Counted from the first letter of the stretch, positions 12,743 through 20,385 are shown. The stretch: DNA of 20,443 nucleotides from Nanobdellota archaeon (GCA_018897135.1 JAHILJ010000014.1:1-20443), one strand, 5' to 3'. A program made the numbers and translations. Notes: generated by a model not told the origin, from the letters alone.

Positions 12743-14295
12743 TGGCAAAAAAAATAGCACCACAACCTTTCCCAAGAATTCAAATAGATTTTTCTCCAGA
12801 AATTCCCCCATTAAAAAAAATGAAGGATAAAACAAAAATAAATGTAAGATATTGTTTAATTGCTCCTTTTGCTTTTGTTCATATTTTTTGGAATTCAAAA
12901 ATTAATGAAATGGTTTATGAAATTGAAGAACCTATTTTAGACGAAAATGAAAAAGAGATTAGGGACGAAATTGTTACAGCAATGAGTGAGATGATAAATT
13001 TTGATACTTTAGTTAAGAGAGACCAAGATTCCTTATTGCAATATATTGATGAAAGATTTAAAATTTTAATTGCAGAACTTGCAATAAACTTGTCTTATGA
13101 AAGTTATGGAAAAATATATTATTATCTTTGCAGAGATTTTATCGGGTTTAATGAAGCAGATCCTTTATTAAAAGATTATTTTATAGAAGATGTGGAATGT
13201 AATGGAACAAATAGTCCTGTTTATGTTGTTCATCGTATTTATAGAAATTTGAAAACAAGTTTAATTTATAAAGATAATGATAAACTTGCCGGGTTTGTTG
13301 AAAAACTTGCTCAGCGATGTGGGAAATATGTTTCATATGCAAATCCTATTCTTGACGGAACTCTACCAGATGGAAGTCGTGTAAATGCAACTTACACAAA
13401 AGACATTTCAAATAAAGGCCCGACATTTACGATTCGTAAATTCACAAAATCTCCTTGGACACCAACGCAGTTACTTTCATTTAGAACCTTAAGTCCTGAA
13501 ATGCTTGCATATCTTTGGATACTTGTTGAACATAAAATGAACCTTCTTCTTGTTGGCGGGACAGCATCTGGAAAAACAACTTTGTTAAATGCTATTGCTT
13601 TTTTTATTGCACCTGAAGCAAGAGTTGTAAGTATTGAAGATACTTTGGAATTGAATTTGCCGAGGGACAATTGGCTTCCAAGTGTAACAAGAAATTCTAC
13701 AGGTATTGAAAAAGTTGGTGAAGTTGATTTGTTTACTTTGCTTAGAAGTTCGTTTAGACAAAATCCAGATTATGTTATTGTTGGTGAAGTTAGAGGTAAG
13801 GAAGCTTTTGTTTTGTTTCAGGGAATGGCTTCAGGTCATTCATCTATAAGCACTATTCACGCTGATTCTGTTGAAACTGTTATAAAAAGATTAGAAACAC
13901 CGCCTATTGAACTTTCTCCGACTCTATTGAACACTTTAGATTGTGTTTGTATTATGACGCACGCAATTGTAAATAAACAAGAAACAAGAAAATTAAAAGA
14001 AATTGTAGAAATTGTTGACATTTCTCCGACAGGAGTTGCATTGACCAATACGCCTTTTGTTTGGAATCCTTCTGATGATCAATTTTATTTTAAAAGTGGA
14101 AGTAGAATTTTTGAAAAAATATGTAAGCGATATGGAATGAAAATGGAAGAGCTTGAACTTGAATTTAGGAAAAGAGTTCAATTAATTTACAAACTTTTCA
14201 TAAATCGAGTTTTTGAATTTGACAAAATGCGTGCAGTTATTGACCAGTATTATAAACAGCCAGAAGAAGTTTTGAAGAAGTATGGTGTGAAATAA
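12742..14295 (+). CDS. type II/IV secretion ATPase (TadA/FlaI/VirB11-like)
   Basis: This 517-residue protein is the hexameric ATP-hydrolysing motor that powers pilus or pseudopilus assembly at the inner face of the membrane. The N-terminal half (about 1-250) is the variable regulatory domain. The C-terminal core has Walker A GGTASGKTTLLNAIAF (about 271-284), the Asp box VVSIEDTLELNLPRDNWLPS, Walker B VIVGEVRG (about 345-352) and the His box GHSSISTIHADSVETVIKRL (about 365-384). All catalytic residues are present, so it should be active. The start overlaps the preceding pilin stop by one base. The platform proteins follow after the small coiled-coil gene, the usual ATPase-then-TadC order in archaeal pilus loci. 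Confidence 0.95.
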   Translation: MAKKIAPQPFPRIQIDFSPEIPPLKKMKDKTKINVRYCLIAPFAFVHIFWNSKINEMVYEIEEPILDENEKEIRDEIVTAMSEMINFDTLVKRDQDSLLQYIDERFKILIAELAINLSYESYGKIYYYLCRDFIGFNEADPLLKDYFIEDVECNGTNSPVYVVHRIYRNLKTSLIYKDNDKLAGFVEKLAQRCGKYVSYANPILDGTLPDGSRVNATYTKDISNKGPTFTIRKFTKSPWTPTQLLSFRTLSPEMLAYLWILVEHKMNLLLVGGTASGKTTLLNAIAFFIAPEARVVSIEDTLELNLPRDNWLPSVTRNSTGIEKVGEVDLFTLLRSSFRQNPDYVIVGEVRGKEAFVLFQGMASGHSSISTIHADSVETVIKRLETPPIELSPTLLNTLDCVCIMTHAIVNKQETRKLKEIVEIVDISPTGVALTNTPFVWNPSDDQFYFKSGSRIFEKICKRYGMKMEELELEFRKRVQLIYKLFINRVFEFDKMRAVIDQYYKQPEEVLKKYGVK

Positions 14296-14307
14296 CCAAT
14301 ACAAAAT

Positions 14308-14315
14308 ATTTAATA
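14308..14315 (+). promoter_or_regulatory. TATA box for the platform-protein operon
   Basis: ATTTAATA lies about 26 bases before the ATG at 14338. It should drive the 54-residue gene and, through overlaps, both GspF-type genes. Confidence 0.5.
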
Positions 14316-14337
14316 ATATAGTTTAATTCTTTTATAC

Positions 14338-14502
14338 ATGAAAAAAGAGGAAATTGACTTTCTTAAGCAGTTAGTGAAAGTTCTTGAGGATTCTGCTCCA
14401 GAACTTGAAAAAGCATTTGGGCAAAAAGATTATGAAAGATTTTCCAGTCTTAAAAAAAACATGTTGCAAGTTCAAGAACAAATTGCAACTTTAACAAAAT
14501 GA
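14338..14502 (+). CDS. 54-residue coiled-coil protein
   Basis: This very small gene fills the gap between the ATPase and the first platform gene. It encodes MKKEEIDFLKQLVKVLEDSA followed by a helix-rich, charged tail (PELEKAFGQKDYERFSSLKK, then NMLQVQEQIATLTK). Heptad-like leucines suggest a short helical pair or coiled coil. Evidence that it is real: a TATA box at the leaderless distance, a stop that overlaps the next start (ATGA), and a clean frame with amino-acid use like its neighbours. A small ORF in this position would fit a cytoplasmic adaptor between motor and platform; the function is inference. Confidence 0.7.
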   Translation: MKKEEIDFLKQLVKVLEDSAPELEKAFGQKDYERFSSLKKNMLQVQEQIATLTK

Positions 14503-15761
14503 GCATCCAAAAAGAAGGTATGTTTGAGGAATTGAAAAATAATATTTTAAAAGAAAAACAACTTTCTAAGGAACTTGATTCTATGTTTATCTATTATGAA
14601 CAAGTAAAAGAAGCAAGAGAAAAAAGATTGGTTAAGACCCAATTTGACTTGCTTAGAAATTCTTTGAAAAAAGCAAATGAATTTGTCTTGATAGAATTAA
14701 AAAAAATAAATCTTGCTCGACCTCTTGAAGGAAAGTTTGAAAGAAACAAATTATTTGAAAAAAGTTTGAAAGATGTTTCAGAACTTGATGAGGCTACATT
14801 AAAAAGATTGAAAAAAAGTGAAGAAGAAAAATCTATTCCTATAAAAAAGAAAAAAGCAAGTAAATATGTTCAAAGAGCAAGTAAAAAGTTTGGAAAGCGT
14901 GTTAAAAAAATGTTGGACCAGAAAATGTTTGCAACTCTTGAAAGAGATTTGATTCAAGCAAATTTGCAATTTCCTCCTATTGCTTATATTTCAACTATTT
15001 TTTATTCAACATTAATTTCTATTTTTATTGCGATTTTTCTTTTTGTGTTTTTCTTGTTTTTCAATTTTGGGCCTGCACTTCCTTTTATAACAAAAGCAAC
15101 AGAATCTGTCGGACTTAGATTTTTCAAGGTTTTTTGGATACTTTTTTTAATTCCAATTGGGACTTATTTATTTATGTATTTTTATCCTTCAATGGAAAAA
15201 AAATCGATTGGAACTAAAATAGATCGTGAACTTCCTTTTGCAACAATTAATATGGCGGCGATTTCTGGTTCTATGATTGACCCTACAAAAATATTTAGTA
15301 TTATAATTTCTACAAAAGAATATCCTGCTCTTGAAAAAGAATTTACAAAACTTATGAATGAAATTAATATTTATGGTTATGATTTAGTTACTGCTCTAAA
15401 AAAGGTTTCAATGAACGGGCCGAGTAAAAAACTTTCAGAATTATTAAATGGTTTATCGACGACAATTAGTTCTGGGGGGGATTTGCCTCAGTTCTTTGAT
15501 AAACGAGCAGAGACCTTGCTTTTTGAACATAGAATTGAAAAAGAAAAAGAAACAAAATCTGCTGAAACTTTTATGGATATTTATATTAGTGTTGTTATTG
15601 CTGCACCAATGATTATAATGCTTTTACTTATGATGATGAAAATGAGTGGGCTTGGAATTTCTCTTAGCACATCTATGATTACTTTGATAGCTGTTTTAGC
15701 AGTCACAGGAATAAATATTGCTTTTATGACTTTTTTGCATTTAAAGCAGGCAGGTGAATAA
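14499..15761 (+). CDS. type II secretion/pilus platform protein, GspF/TadC-like, long form
   Basis: This 420-residue protein is a polytopic membrane protein on which pilin subunits are inserted. Residues about 1-155 are a soluble, highly charged helical cytoplasmic region (LKKANEFVLIELKKINLARP, KKSEEEKSIPIKKKK). Two adjoining membrane segments follow (AYISTIFYSTLISIFIAIFL to VFFLFF, and VFWILFLIPIGTYLFMYFYP). The GspF domain covers about 245-360 (ELPFATINMAAISGSMIDPT, GGDLPQFFDKRAETL). Two further membrane helices lie at the C-terminus (IYISVVIAAPMIIMLLLMMM and MITLIAVLAVTGINIAFMTF). It overlaps the small gene upstream by 4 bases and the next platform gene by one base, with AGGTGA as ribosome-binding site for the latter. 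Confidence 0.9.
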   Translation: MSIQKEGMFEELKNNILKEKQLSKELDSMFIYYEQVKEAREKRLVKTQFDLLRNSLKKANEFVLIELKKINLARPLEGKFERNKLFEKSLKDVSELDEATLKRLKKSEEEKSIPIKKKKASKYVQRASKKFGKRVKKMLDQKMFATLERDLIQANLQFPPIAYISTIFYSTLISIFIAIFLFVFFLFFNFGPALPFITKATESVGLRFFKVFWILFLIPIGTYLFMYFYPSMEKKSIGTKIDRELPFATINMAAISGSMIDPTKIFSIIISTKEYPALEKEFTKLMNEINIYGYDLVTALKKVSMNGPSKKLSELLNGLSTTISSGGDLPQFFDKRAETLLFEHRIEKEKETKSAETFMDIYISVVIAAPMIIMLLLMMMKMSGLGISLSTSMITLIAVLAVTGINIAFMTFLHLKQAGE

Positions 15762-16630
15762 TGCGTTTAAAAAAATCACACAAAACAGGTTTAATTATTG
15801 CAGGAATTATAATGGCTGTTGCTTTTATTTTATCTGGAACAAGTGCGTTCTTTTTTGTTTTTGGAATTTCCCTCTTAGTTGCAGCACTTCCTTTTGTTAT
15901 GACCGCGGTCCATCAAACAAAAATTGCAAGTGAAAAAGAAGTTATGTTTTTAGAATTTTCACGAAACCTTGTTGAAAGTGTTAAGGCGGGAACTCCAATT
16001 AGTAAAAGTATAATTAATATGAGAACAAAATCATATGGAGTTCTTACAGAGAACATAAAAAAATTAGCAAATCAAATTTCGTTGGGAATTCCATTAAATC
16101 CTGCTTTACAAGTTTTTGCAAAAGATGTAAATAATAAAACTGTTTCAAGGGCTTTGACTTTAATTGGTCAAGCTGAAAGAGCGGGGGGGAATATTGGAGA
16201 AATTCTTGAGTCTGTTACAGAAGCTGTAAGTATTTCTGATAAATTAAAAAAAGAAAGAAAGGCCACAATTTCTACTTTAGTTGTTCAAGGTTATATTATC
16301 TTTTTTGTTTTCATAATTATTGTTTTAGTTATGCAGTTTGCAATTATGCCAATGATGGGAGGAATTGGCGGTGACGACGCTGGAGGCGGAAGTGCTATTG
16401 CAGGGCTTGGGGGAATTGGAGGAATTTCTGTAAGTGGTGGCGCACCTGTTGAAGCAAGTGAAATGGCAAATGCTTTTTTATATTTACTTTTAATTCAGGG
16501 CTTGTTCACAGGATTAACAATTGGAAAACTTTCAGAAGGAAATGCAAAAGCTGGTTTAAAACATTCTTTTGCTTTGGTCTTGTCTTCGTTTTTAATTTCA
16601 GCAGGAGCTAATCTTGTTTGGGGTGTTTGA
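15761..16630 (+). CDS. type II secretion/pilus platform protein, GspF/TadC-like, short form
   Basis: This 289-residue protein is the partner of the preceding protein. An N-terminal pair of membrane helices (GLIIAGIIMAVAFILSG, FFFVFGISLLVAALPFVM) leads to a GspF domain at about 60-165 (EFSRNLVESVKAGTPISKSI, LIGQAERAGGNIGEILESV). A third helix (VQGYIIFFVFIIIVLVMQFA) leads to an unusual glycine-rich loop of about 40 residues (MMGGIGGDDAGGGSAIAGLG, GGIGGISVSGGAP) before the last two helices. Having two separate single-GspF proteins recalls the TadB/TadC pair and contrasts with single large archaeal FlaJ. The start TAATG overlap shows translational coupling. Confidence 0.9.
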   Translation: MRLKKSHKTGLIIAGIIMAVAFILSGTSAFFFVFGISLLVAALPFVMTAVHQTKIASEKEVMFLEFSRNLVESVKAGTPISKSIINMRTKSYGVLTENIKKLANQISLGIPLNPALQVFAKDVNNKTVSRALTLIGQAERAGGNIGEILESVTEAVSISDKLKKERKATISTLVVQGYIIFFVFIIIVLVMQFAIMPMMGGIGGDDAGGGSAIAGLGGIGGISVSGGAPVEASEMANAFLYLLLIQGLFTGLTIGKLSEGNAKAGLKHSFALVLSSFLISAGANLVWGV

Positions 16631-16641
16631 AGATGAAAAGA

Positions 16642-16650
16642 ATTTAAATA
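16642..16650 (+). promoter_or_regulatory. TATA box for the 16672 gene
   Basis: ATTTAAATA lies about 26 bases before the ATG at 16672; leaderless layout. Confidence 0.55.
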
Positions 16651-16671
16651 GTGCTTTTTAGTTAATTTATT

Positions 16672-17217
16672 ATGAGTCTTAAAAAATTAGCATTTTGGTC
16701 TGCAATTATTGGAGCAATTATTTATGTATTTTATTCTACTTTGAATTTAATTGGATTTGCAATTAATCAAAAAGCAATTGAACCAACTATCAACGGAATT
16801 GTTTTGTTTTTCGCAAACAATTTTAATTTTTTGTTTTGTTTATTTTTGATTTTAATTTTTATTACAAACATTGTTATTTACTCAGGATTTATTCAGTGGA
16901 GCAGTAAAAAGAAACAAAAAGCTTCTTTAATTTTTTCTATAGTTTTTTTAGCCTTTGCTTCTTTGAGTATAATTTCTACTTTGTTTTCATTTTCGCCAAC
17001 TTTTTTTAGAGTTCTTTTGGCAATTTCATATGTGCTTTTTGGAATTTCCTTGTTGAATGTAAAACAAAACAGAAAAACAATTTTGTTGGCTTTATCTTGT
17101 ATGTATATAGTTCAAGGTATATTTATCATCTTAGCTTTTTTCACCTTTTCTCAACTTGTTGAATTAACAGTTGGTATTAAAATTTTAGAAGCTGTTTTCT
17201 TTCATTTTAATAAATAA
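16672..17217 (+). CDS. polytopic membrane protein in the pilus locus, unknown
   Basis: This 181-residue protein has about six hydrophobic segments: AFWSAIIGAIIYVFYSTLNL, FLFCLFLILIFITNIVIYSG, ASLIFSIVFLAFASLSIIST, FRVLLAISYVLFGISLL, TILLALSCMYIVQGIFIIL and AFFTFSQLVELTVGIKILEAV. Short basic loops lie between them (SSKKKQKA, VKQNRKT). I do not recognise a family, and no catalytic motif is seen. Its position between the platform genes and two more pilin-like genes, on the same strand, suggests a part in the pilus apparatus, but its separate promoter leaves that open. Confidence 0.75.
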   Translation: MSLKKLAFWSAIIGAIIYVFYSTLNLIGFAINQKAIEPTINGIVLFFANNFNFLFCLFLILIFITNIVIYSGFIQWSSKKKQKASLIFSIVFLAFASLSIISTLFSFSPTFFRVLLAISYVLFGISLLNVKQNRKTILLALSCMYIVQGIFIILAFFTFSQLVELTVGIKILEAVFFHFNK

Positions 17218-17227
17218 TTTTAAGAAA

Positions 17228-17237
17228 ATATAAAAAC
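17228..17237 (+). promoter_or_regulatory. TATA box for pilins 6 and 7
   Basis: ATATAAAAAC lies about 26 bases before the ATG at 17258. Pilin 7 overlaps pilin 6, so both should be on this transcript. Confidence 0.55.
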
Positions 17238-17257
17238 CTCTTTAACTAAAATATAAG

Positions 17258-17968
17258 ATGGAAAAAAGAGGCTCACATGTTGGAATAATTTTGTTGTTTG
17301 TGGTATTTATTTTATTTGTTAGTTTTTTATTTGTTGTTTTCAAACCAAGTATAAAGGTTCAACAAAACAAAGAACTTGCATTAGAATATTTAGAAAAAGA
17401 ACTTGTTAATTTGTCTACTGGAAAACTTGCAAGTGTTGCTGTTTATGTTGATACTTATGACCCAGAAGCAGTAAATTGTTTTAGAATAGAACATCCAAAT
17501 AATTTTGGAACTTATGGTTATGCTGTTGTAAAAGAAGGAGCAAATAATTTAATTGGATCTTCAAATTCTGTTAATTTAGAATTCGATGTTTTAGCTAACC
17601 AACATTTCTTTAAAATTTATTATTCAAATGAAAAGCTTAATAATGAAGATTTAATAGGTGTGGATTGCGAACCTCTTATTGAAGGGTCTTATCAAGTAGG
17701 ACAAATTTCAACAAAAGAATATATTTTTGAATCAAAGGTTGTGAATTTAATTGAAGAGCTAAAAACCAATGAAACTTTTTATTCTGAAGTTCAGAGTATT
17801 ATTAATAACGAGTTTGATTTTGGATTCACTGATTTTGAGGGGACGCCGATTTGGACAAATGAAGTGCGAGATGTTTCTACAAATATTTATATTAAAAAAA
17901 TTCCTGTTCAGTATATTGATGAACAAGCAAATATAAAGTCAGGATACTTAAACCTTAGAATATGGTAA
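17258..17968 (+). CDS. class III prepilin-like protein 6
   Basis: This 236-residue protein begins MEKRGSHVGIILLFVVFILF. KRG^SHVGIILLF fits a class III signal, less canonical than pilins 3 and 4. The hydrophobic helix ends in VVFKPSIKVQQNKELALEYL. The long soluble part has two cysteines (VNCFRIEHP, VDCEPLIEG) and is beta-rich (GKLASVAVYVDTYDP, STNIYIKKIPVQYI). The KPSI-V-x-x-N-K-E-L-A-L-E-Y-L-E region resembles the N-terminal spine of pilin 5 (KPKVEEIRDQALIEQSLE), which suggests they are related minor pilins. The end overlaps pilin 7 by 7 bases. Confidence 0.75.
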   Translation: MEKRGSHVGIILLFVVFILFVSFLFVVFKPSIKVQQNKELALEYLEKELVNLSTGKLASVAVYVDTYDPEAVNCFRIEHPNNFGTYGYAVVKEGANNLIGSSNSVNLEFDVLANQHFFKIYYSNEKLNNEDLIGVDCEPLIEGSYQVGQISTKEYIFESKVVNLIEELKTNETFYSEVQSIINNEFDFGFTDFEGTPIWTNEVRDVSTNIYIKKIPVQYIDEQANIKSGYLNLRIW

Positions 17969-18384
17969 ATAAAAAAGGTTGGATACGAATTATAGAAGCG
18001 TTTGTGGCTGTGCTTTTAATTTCAAGTGTTTTATTAATTGTTCTTAACCGAAATTCTTCTGAAAATAAAAATTTTTCAGCTGAAATTTACAAAAGCCAAG
18101 TTGGAATTTTAACAGAAATTCAATTAAATTCTTCCTTAAGAAATGAAATTTTGAAGTTGGAAACACTTCCTGTTGAGTGGGCAGGTTTTTCAGAACTTCT
18201 TCAAATGAAAATAAATGAAACAAAATTAGATTATTTGATCTGCAAAGGAAAAATTTGCGAAATAAGTGATGAATGTTTAGAGGAATATGAAGAAAAAGAT
18301 ATTTATGCAAAATCTGTGATAATTACTGCGAATTCTGGGGAGTTTAATCCAAGGCAATTGAAATTATTTTGTTGGAAAAACTAA
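17962..18384 (+). CDS. class III prepilin-like protein 7
   Basis: This 140-residue protein begins MVNKKGWIRIIEAFVAVLLI. KKG^WIRIIEAFVAVLLIS fits a class III signal, with a glutamate at +6 of the mature form. The soluble part has a helical beginning (SAEIYKSQVGILTEIQLNSS) and four cysteines near the C-terminus (LICKGKICEISDECLE, LFCWKN), which could form two disulfides. It starts inside the end of pilin 6 and ends with a four-base overlap of the convergent rtcB gene. It is the last gene of the pilus locus. Confidence 0.74.
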   Translation: MVNKKGWIRIIEAFVAVLLISSVLLIVLNRNSSENKNFSAEIYKSQVGILTEIQLNSSLRNEILKLETLPVEWAGFSELLQMKINETKLDYLICKGKICEISDECLEEYEEKDIYAKSVIITANSGEFNPRQLKLFCWKN

Positions 18385-19514
18385 CCTTTGAAATTTAAAA
18401 TTGGCTTTAAGTGTTTTATAATTTTCACACTTTTTTTCTGAGCTTGCATAACTTTGTCAATGTTTTTGTAAGCCATTGGAGCTTCGTCAATAATTTTTGA
18501 GCTTAAGTTTGATTTAATTCCTTTCATTGAATCTTGAAAATCTTTTATTGAAATTTTTTGCCTTGCTTGACTTCGGCTCATTAATCTTCCTGCACCATGA
18601 GAAGAAGAATTTAGAAATTCTTTGTTTCCTTTTCCTTTGACTAAATAAGTTCCATCGCGCATGTTTCCTGGAATAATTCCTTTTTCTCCTTTTTTCGAAG
18701 GTGTTGCACCTTTTCTATGAATGTAAAATCCTTTTTCAAAAACAGCATGATTATGATTTTTGTTTGCCCAAAAGTTTGTTTTAATTTTTGTTTTTAAAAT
18801 TTGTTCAAGAATATTTATGATTTGATAACTCATTTCCATTCTGTTTAGTAAAGCAAATTCAAGACAAAAATCCAAAGCGTTTAGATATTCTTTTCCTAAG
18901 TTTGAATTTACCTTTAATGGAAAAGTTTGTTCATAATTTTTATTTGAATTTGATGCTTTCATCATATACTGCTTTGCAATTTCGTGACCGATTTTTCTGC
19001 TTCCAGAATGAATAACTAACCAAACTTGTTTTTTGCTTTGACTAATTTCAATAAAATGATTTCCTGCACCCAAGGTTCCAAGATAATATGGCGAAGATGA
19101 TTTAAGATAATTGAAAATTTTCTTGTCGTGCTCTTTTTTTTCCAAATTATTTAAAATTTCCTTGAAATGTTTTTTTGTTTTTTCTGAAACCTTTTCTAAT
19201 TTATTTTTTTCTCCTAAACCCATTGGAATTTTTTTTAAAATTTGAGAATAAATTTTTTCTTTGTTTGCTTGGACTTTTTTTAAAATGTCTTTTGATTTTA
19301 ATTGAATTGCAATCATCCCGCACCCAATGTCAAATCCGACCCAAGATGGAACTATGAAATCTTTTGTTACTAAAACAGCTCCAATTGGTGCAACATAACC
19401 TTTGTGCGCGTCTGGCATTAAAGCTGCTTGAGTTACAAATTTTTGTTTTGCACAATCTTCAAATTGTTGTAAGGTTTCTTTATCTATATCTGGACAATGA
19501 TTTAATATTTTCAT
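18381..19514 (-). CDS. rtcB: RNA-splicing ligase RtcB, short form
   Basis: RtcB joins 2',3'-cyclic phosphate (or 3'-phosphate) and 5'-OH RNA ends using GTP and Mn2+, in tRNA splicing and RNA repair. The 377 residues contain all the signature motifs: MPDAHKG (33-39), VGFDIGCGM with metal ligands D62 and C65, GTLGAGNHFIEI (147-158), HSGSRKIG (169-176), NHNHAVFE, HRKGATPSKKG, and SSHGAGRLMSR with H306 as the expected guanylylated histidine. It is about 100 residues shorter than the usual archaeal RtcB of about 480 residues and closer in length to bacterial enzymes (about 400), so it may be a repair-type paralogue; whether a longer copy exists elsewhere is unknown. CTATAAAC at 19535-19542 (minus strand) gives a leaderless start at 19514. 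Confidence 0.93.
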   Translation of the reverse strand: MKILNHCPDIDKETLQQFEDCAKQKFVTQAALMPDAHKGYVAPIGAVLVTKDFIVPSWVGFDIGCGMIAIQLKSKDILKKVQANKEKIYSQILKKIPMGLGEKNKLEKVSEKTKKHFKEILNNLEKKEHDKKIFNYLKSSSPYYLGTLGAGNHFIEISQSKKQVWLVIHSGSRKIGHEIAKQYMMKASNSNKNYEQTFPLKVNSNLGKEYLNALDFCLEFALLNRMEMSYQIINILEQILKTKIKTNFWANKNHNHAVFEKGFYIHRKGATPSKKGEKGIIPGNMRDGTYLVKGKGNKEFLNSSSHGAGRLMSRSQARQKISIKDFQDSMKGIKSNLSSKIIDEAPMAYKNIDKVMQAQKKSVKIIKHLKPILNFKG

Positions 19515-19534
19515 AAAAGGAAAAAGGAAAAAGA

Positions 19535-19542
19535 GTTTATAG
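19535..19542 (-). promoter_or_regulatory. TATA box for rtcB
   Basis: CTATAAAC on the minus strand lies about 24 bases before the ATG at 19514, matching a leaderless mRNA. Confidence 0.55.
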
Positions 19543-19567
19543 GGTTTTTGTTAAAGAAAGGGAGGAT

Positions 19568-20005
19568 TTAAAGAGATTTAATTAATTCTTTAAATTTTTG
19601 TTTTATTTCTGGTAAAATCTCACTGGCAAACTTTATAGATTCCTTACATTTTTCTATGGATATTTTTTCAGCTTGATAAACAGATTTATTCCTAAGAACT
19701 CTATAATTATTTAATAAGTTAATATTTTCCTGTGATAAATATTTTTTCTTTATTAAAAAAGATATTAAAGCCTCATGAGACAAGGGTTTATATTTTTTAA
19801 GTTGCATTAAAGATTGTGCAGCTTCTCTAATTGATTCATAAGCATCTTCAAATATTAATGAAGATTTACTCTCATTAACTTGTTCTTCTAAAATTCTCTT
19901 CAATCTTATTTCTGCTTTTTCTAATAATGACCGAGCTAAAGCAATATTTGACATAGTTTTCTCAACTTGTCTTTCTTTTTCATAATATTCAAATGGTTTT
20001 ATCAT
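19568..20005 (-). CDS. HEPN-domain protein (HepT-like toxin)
   Basis: This 145-residue, all-helical protein is predicted to be the RNase partner of the adjacent MNT nucleotidyltransferase. Conserved HEPN features are visible: EDAYESIREAAQSLMQLKKY, the helix around RNIIEK-type sites replaced here by ENINLLNNYRVLRNKSVYQA. The usual catalytic R-x4-H-x-Y motif reads R-N-K-S-V-Y, so the histidine position carries tyrosine. This variant may lack RNase activity or use the tyrosine as an AMP acceptor (inference). Its ATG overlaps the TGA of the MNT gene (ATGA), the standard coupling of mntA-hepT pairs. MNT-type antitoxins are known to AMPylate HEPN toxins on a tyrosine near this motif. Confidence 0.82.
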   Translation of the reverse strand: MIKPFEYYEKERQVEKTMSNIALARSLLEKAEIRLKRILEEQVNESKSSLIFEDAYESIREAAQSLMQLKKYKPLSHEALISFLIKKKYLSQENINLLNNYRVLRNKSVYQAEKISIEKCKESIKFASEILPEIKQKFKELIKSL

Positions 20006-20382
20006 CTTATTAATTCTATATATCCTTCAAGCACATTTCCATTAATCAAGGAATTTTTAAATTCCTTTTTCATATTATTGATATTTGAATTTATTATATT
20101 TATTTTTCTATTTAACTTTTTTTCAAAAATTGTTAAATCTGGCAAATCATTTTTATCAGTTATTACACAAATATCAATATCGCTTTTTTCAGTATCTAAT
20201 CCTTTAGAATAACTACCAAACAAAATTATTGATTTGGGTTCTTCATAAAATTTTTTTAAATAATCTATTAATCTGCTTTCATATAGTGAATAAATATTAT
20301 AAATTTTTTTAATTAAATAAAACTTGTTGTTAAAAACAAAATCATAATAAATCTCACTATACTTCCTACAAACATATTCCCT
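20002..20382 (-). pseudogene. MNT-type nucleotidyltransferase (MntA-like antitoxin), start missing or unusual
   Basis: The core is clear: IILFGSYSKGLDTEKSDIDI fits the GSX10DXD signature exactly, with both metal aspartates in DID. The C-terminal helices run to GYIELIR. The TTG at 20223 would begin at F-G-S, inside the motif, so it cannot be the true start. The same frame is open back to a TAA at 20383-20385 and encodes a family-like upstream region (YSEIYYDFVFNNKFYLIKKI, then YNIYSLYESRLIDYLKKFYE), which in relatives follows a winged helix. No ATG or GTG is in this open stretch. So either the N-terminal winged helix was lost by mutation, or an ATT-type start is used. An ATG at about 20357-20359 is out of frame. 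It lies upstream of the HEPN gene with a 4-base overlap. Confidence 0.75.
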
Positions 20383-20385
20383 TTA

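Noticed and set aside
9933..18384. Archaellum operon
   Set aside because: The ATPase and platform proteins would fit, but no FlaH-like or archaellum stator genes are seen and the pilin heads are too diverse. A pilus is more likely.
20002..20223. 73-residue MNT protein starting at the TTG (20223)
   Set aside because: This start falls inside the nucleotide-binding motif (FGSYSKG) and would remove the strand before it; the frame clearly continues upstream.
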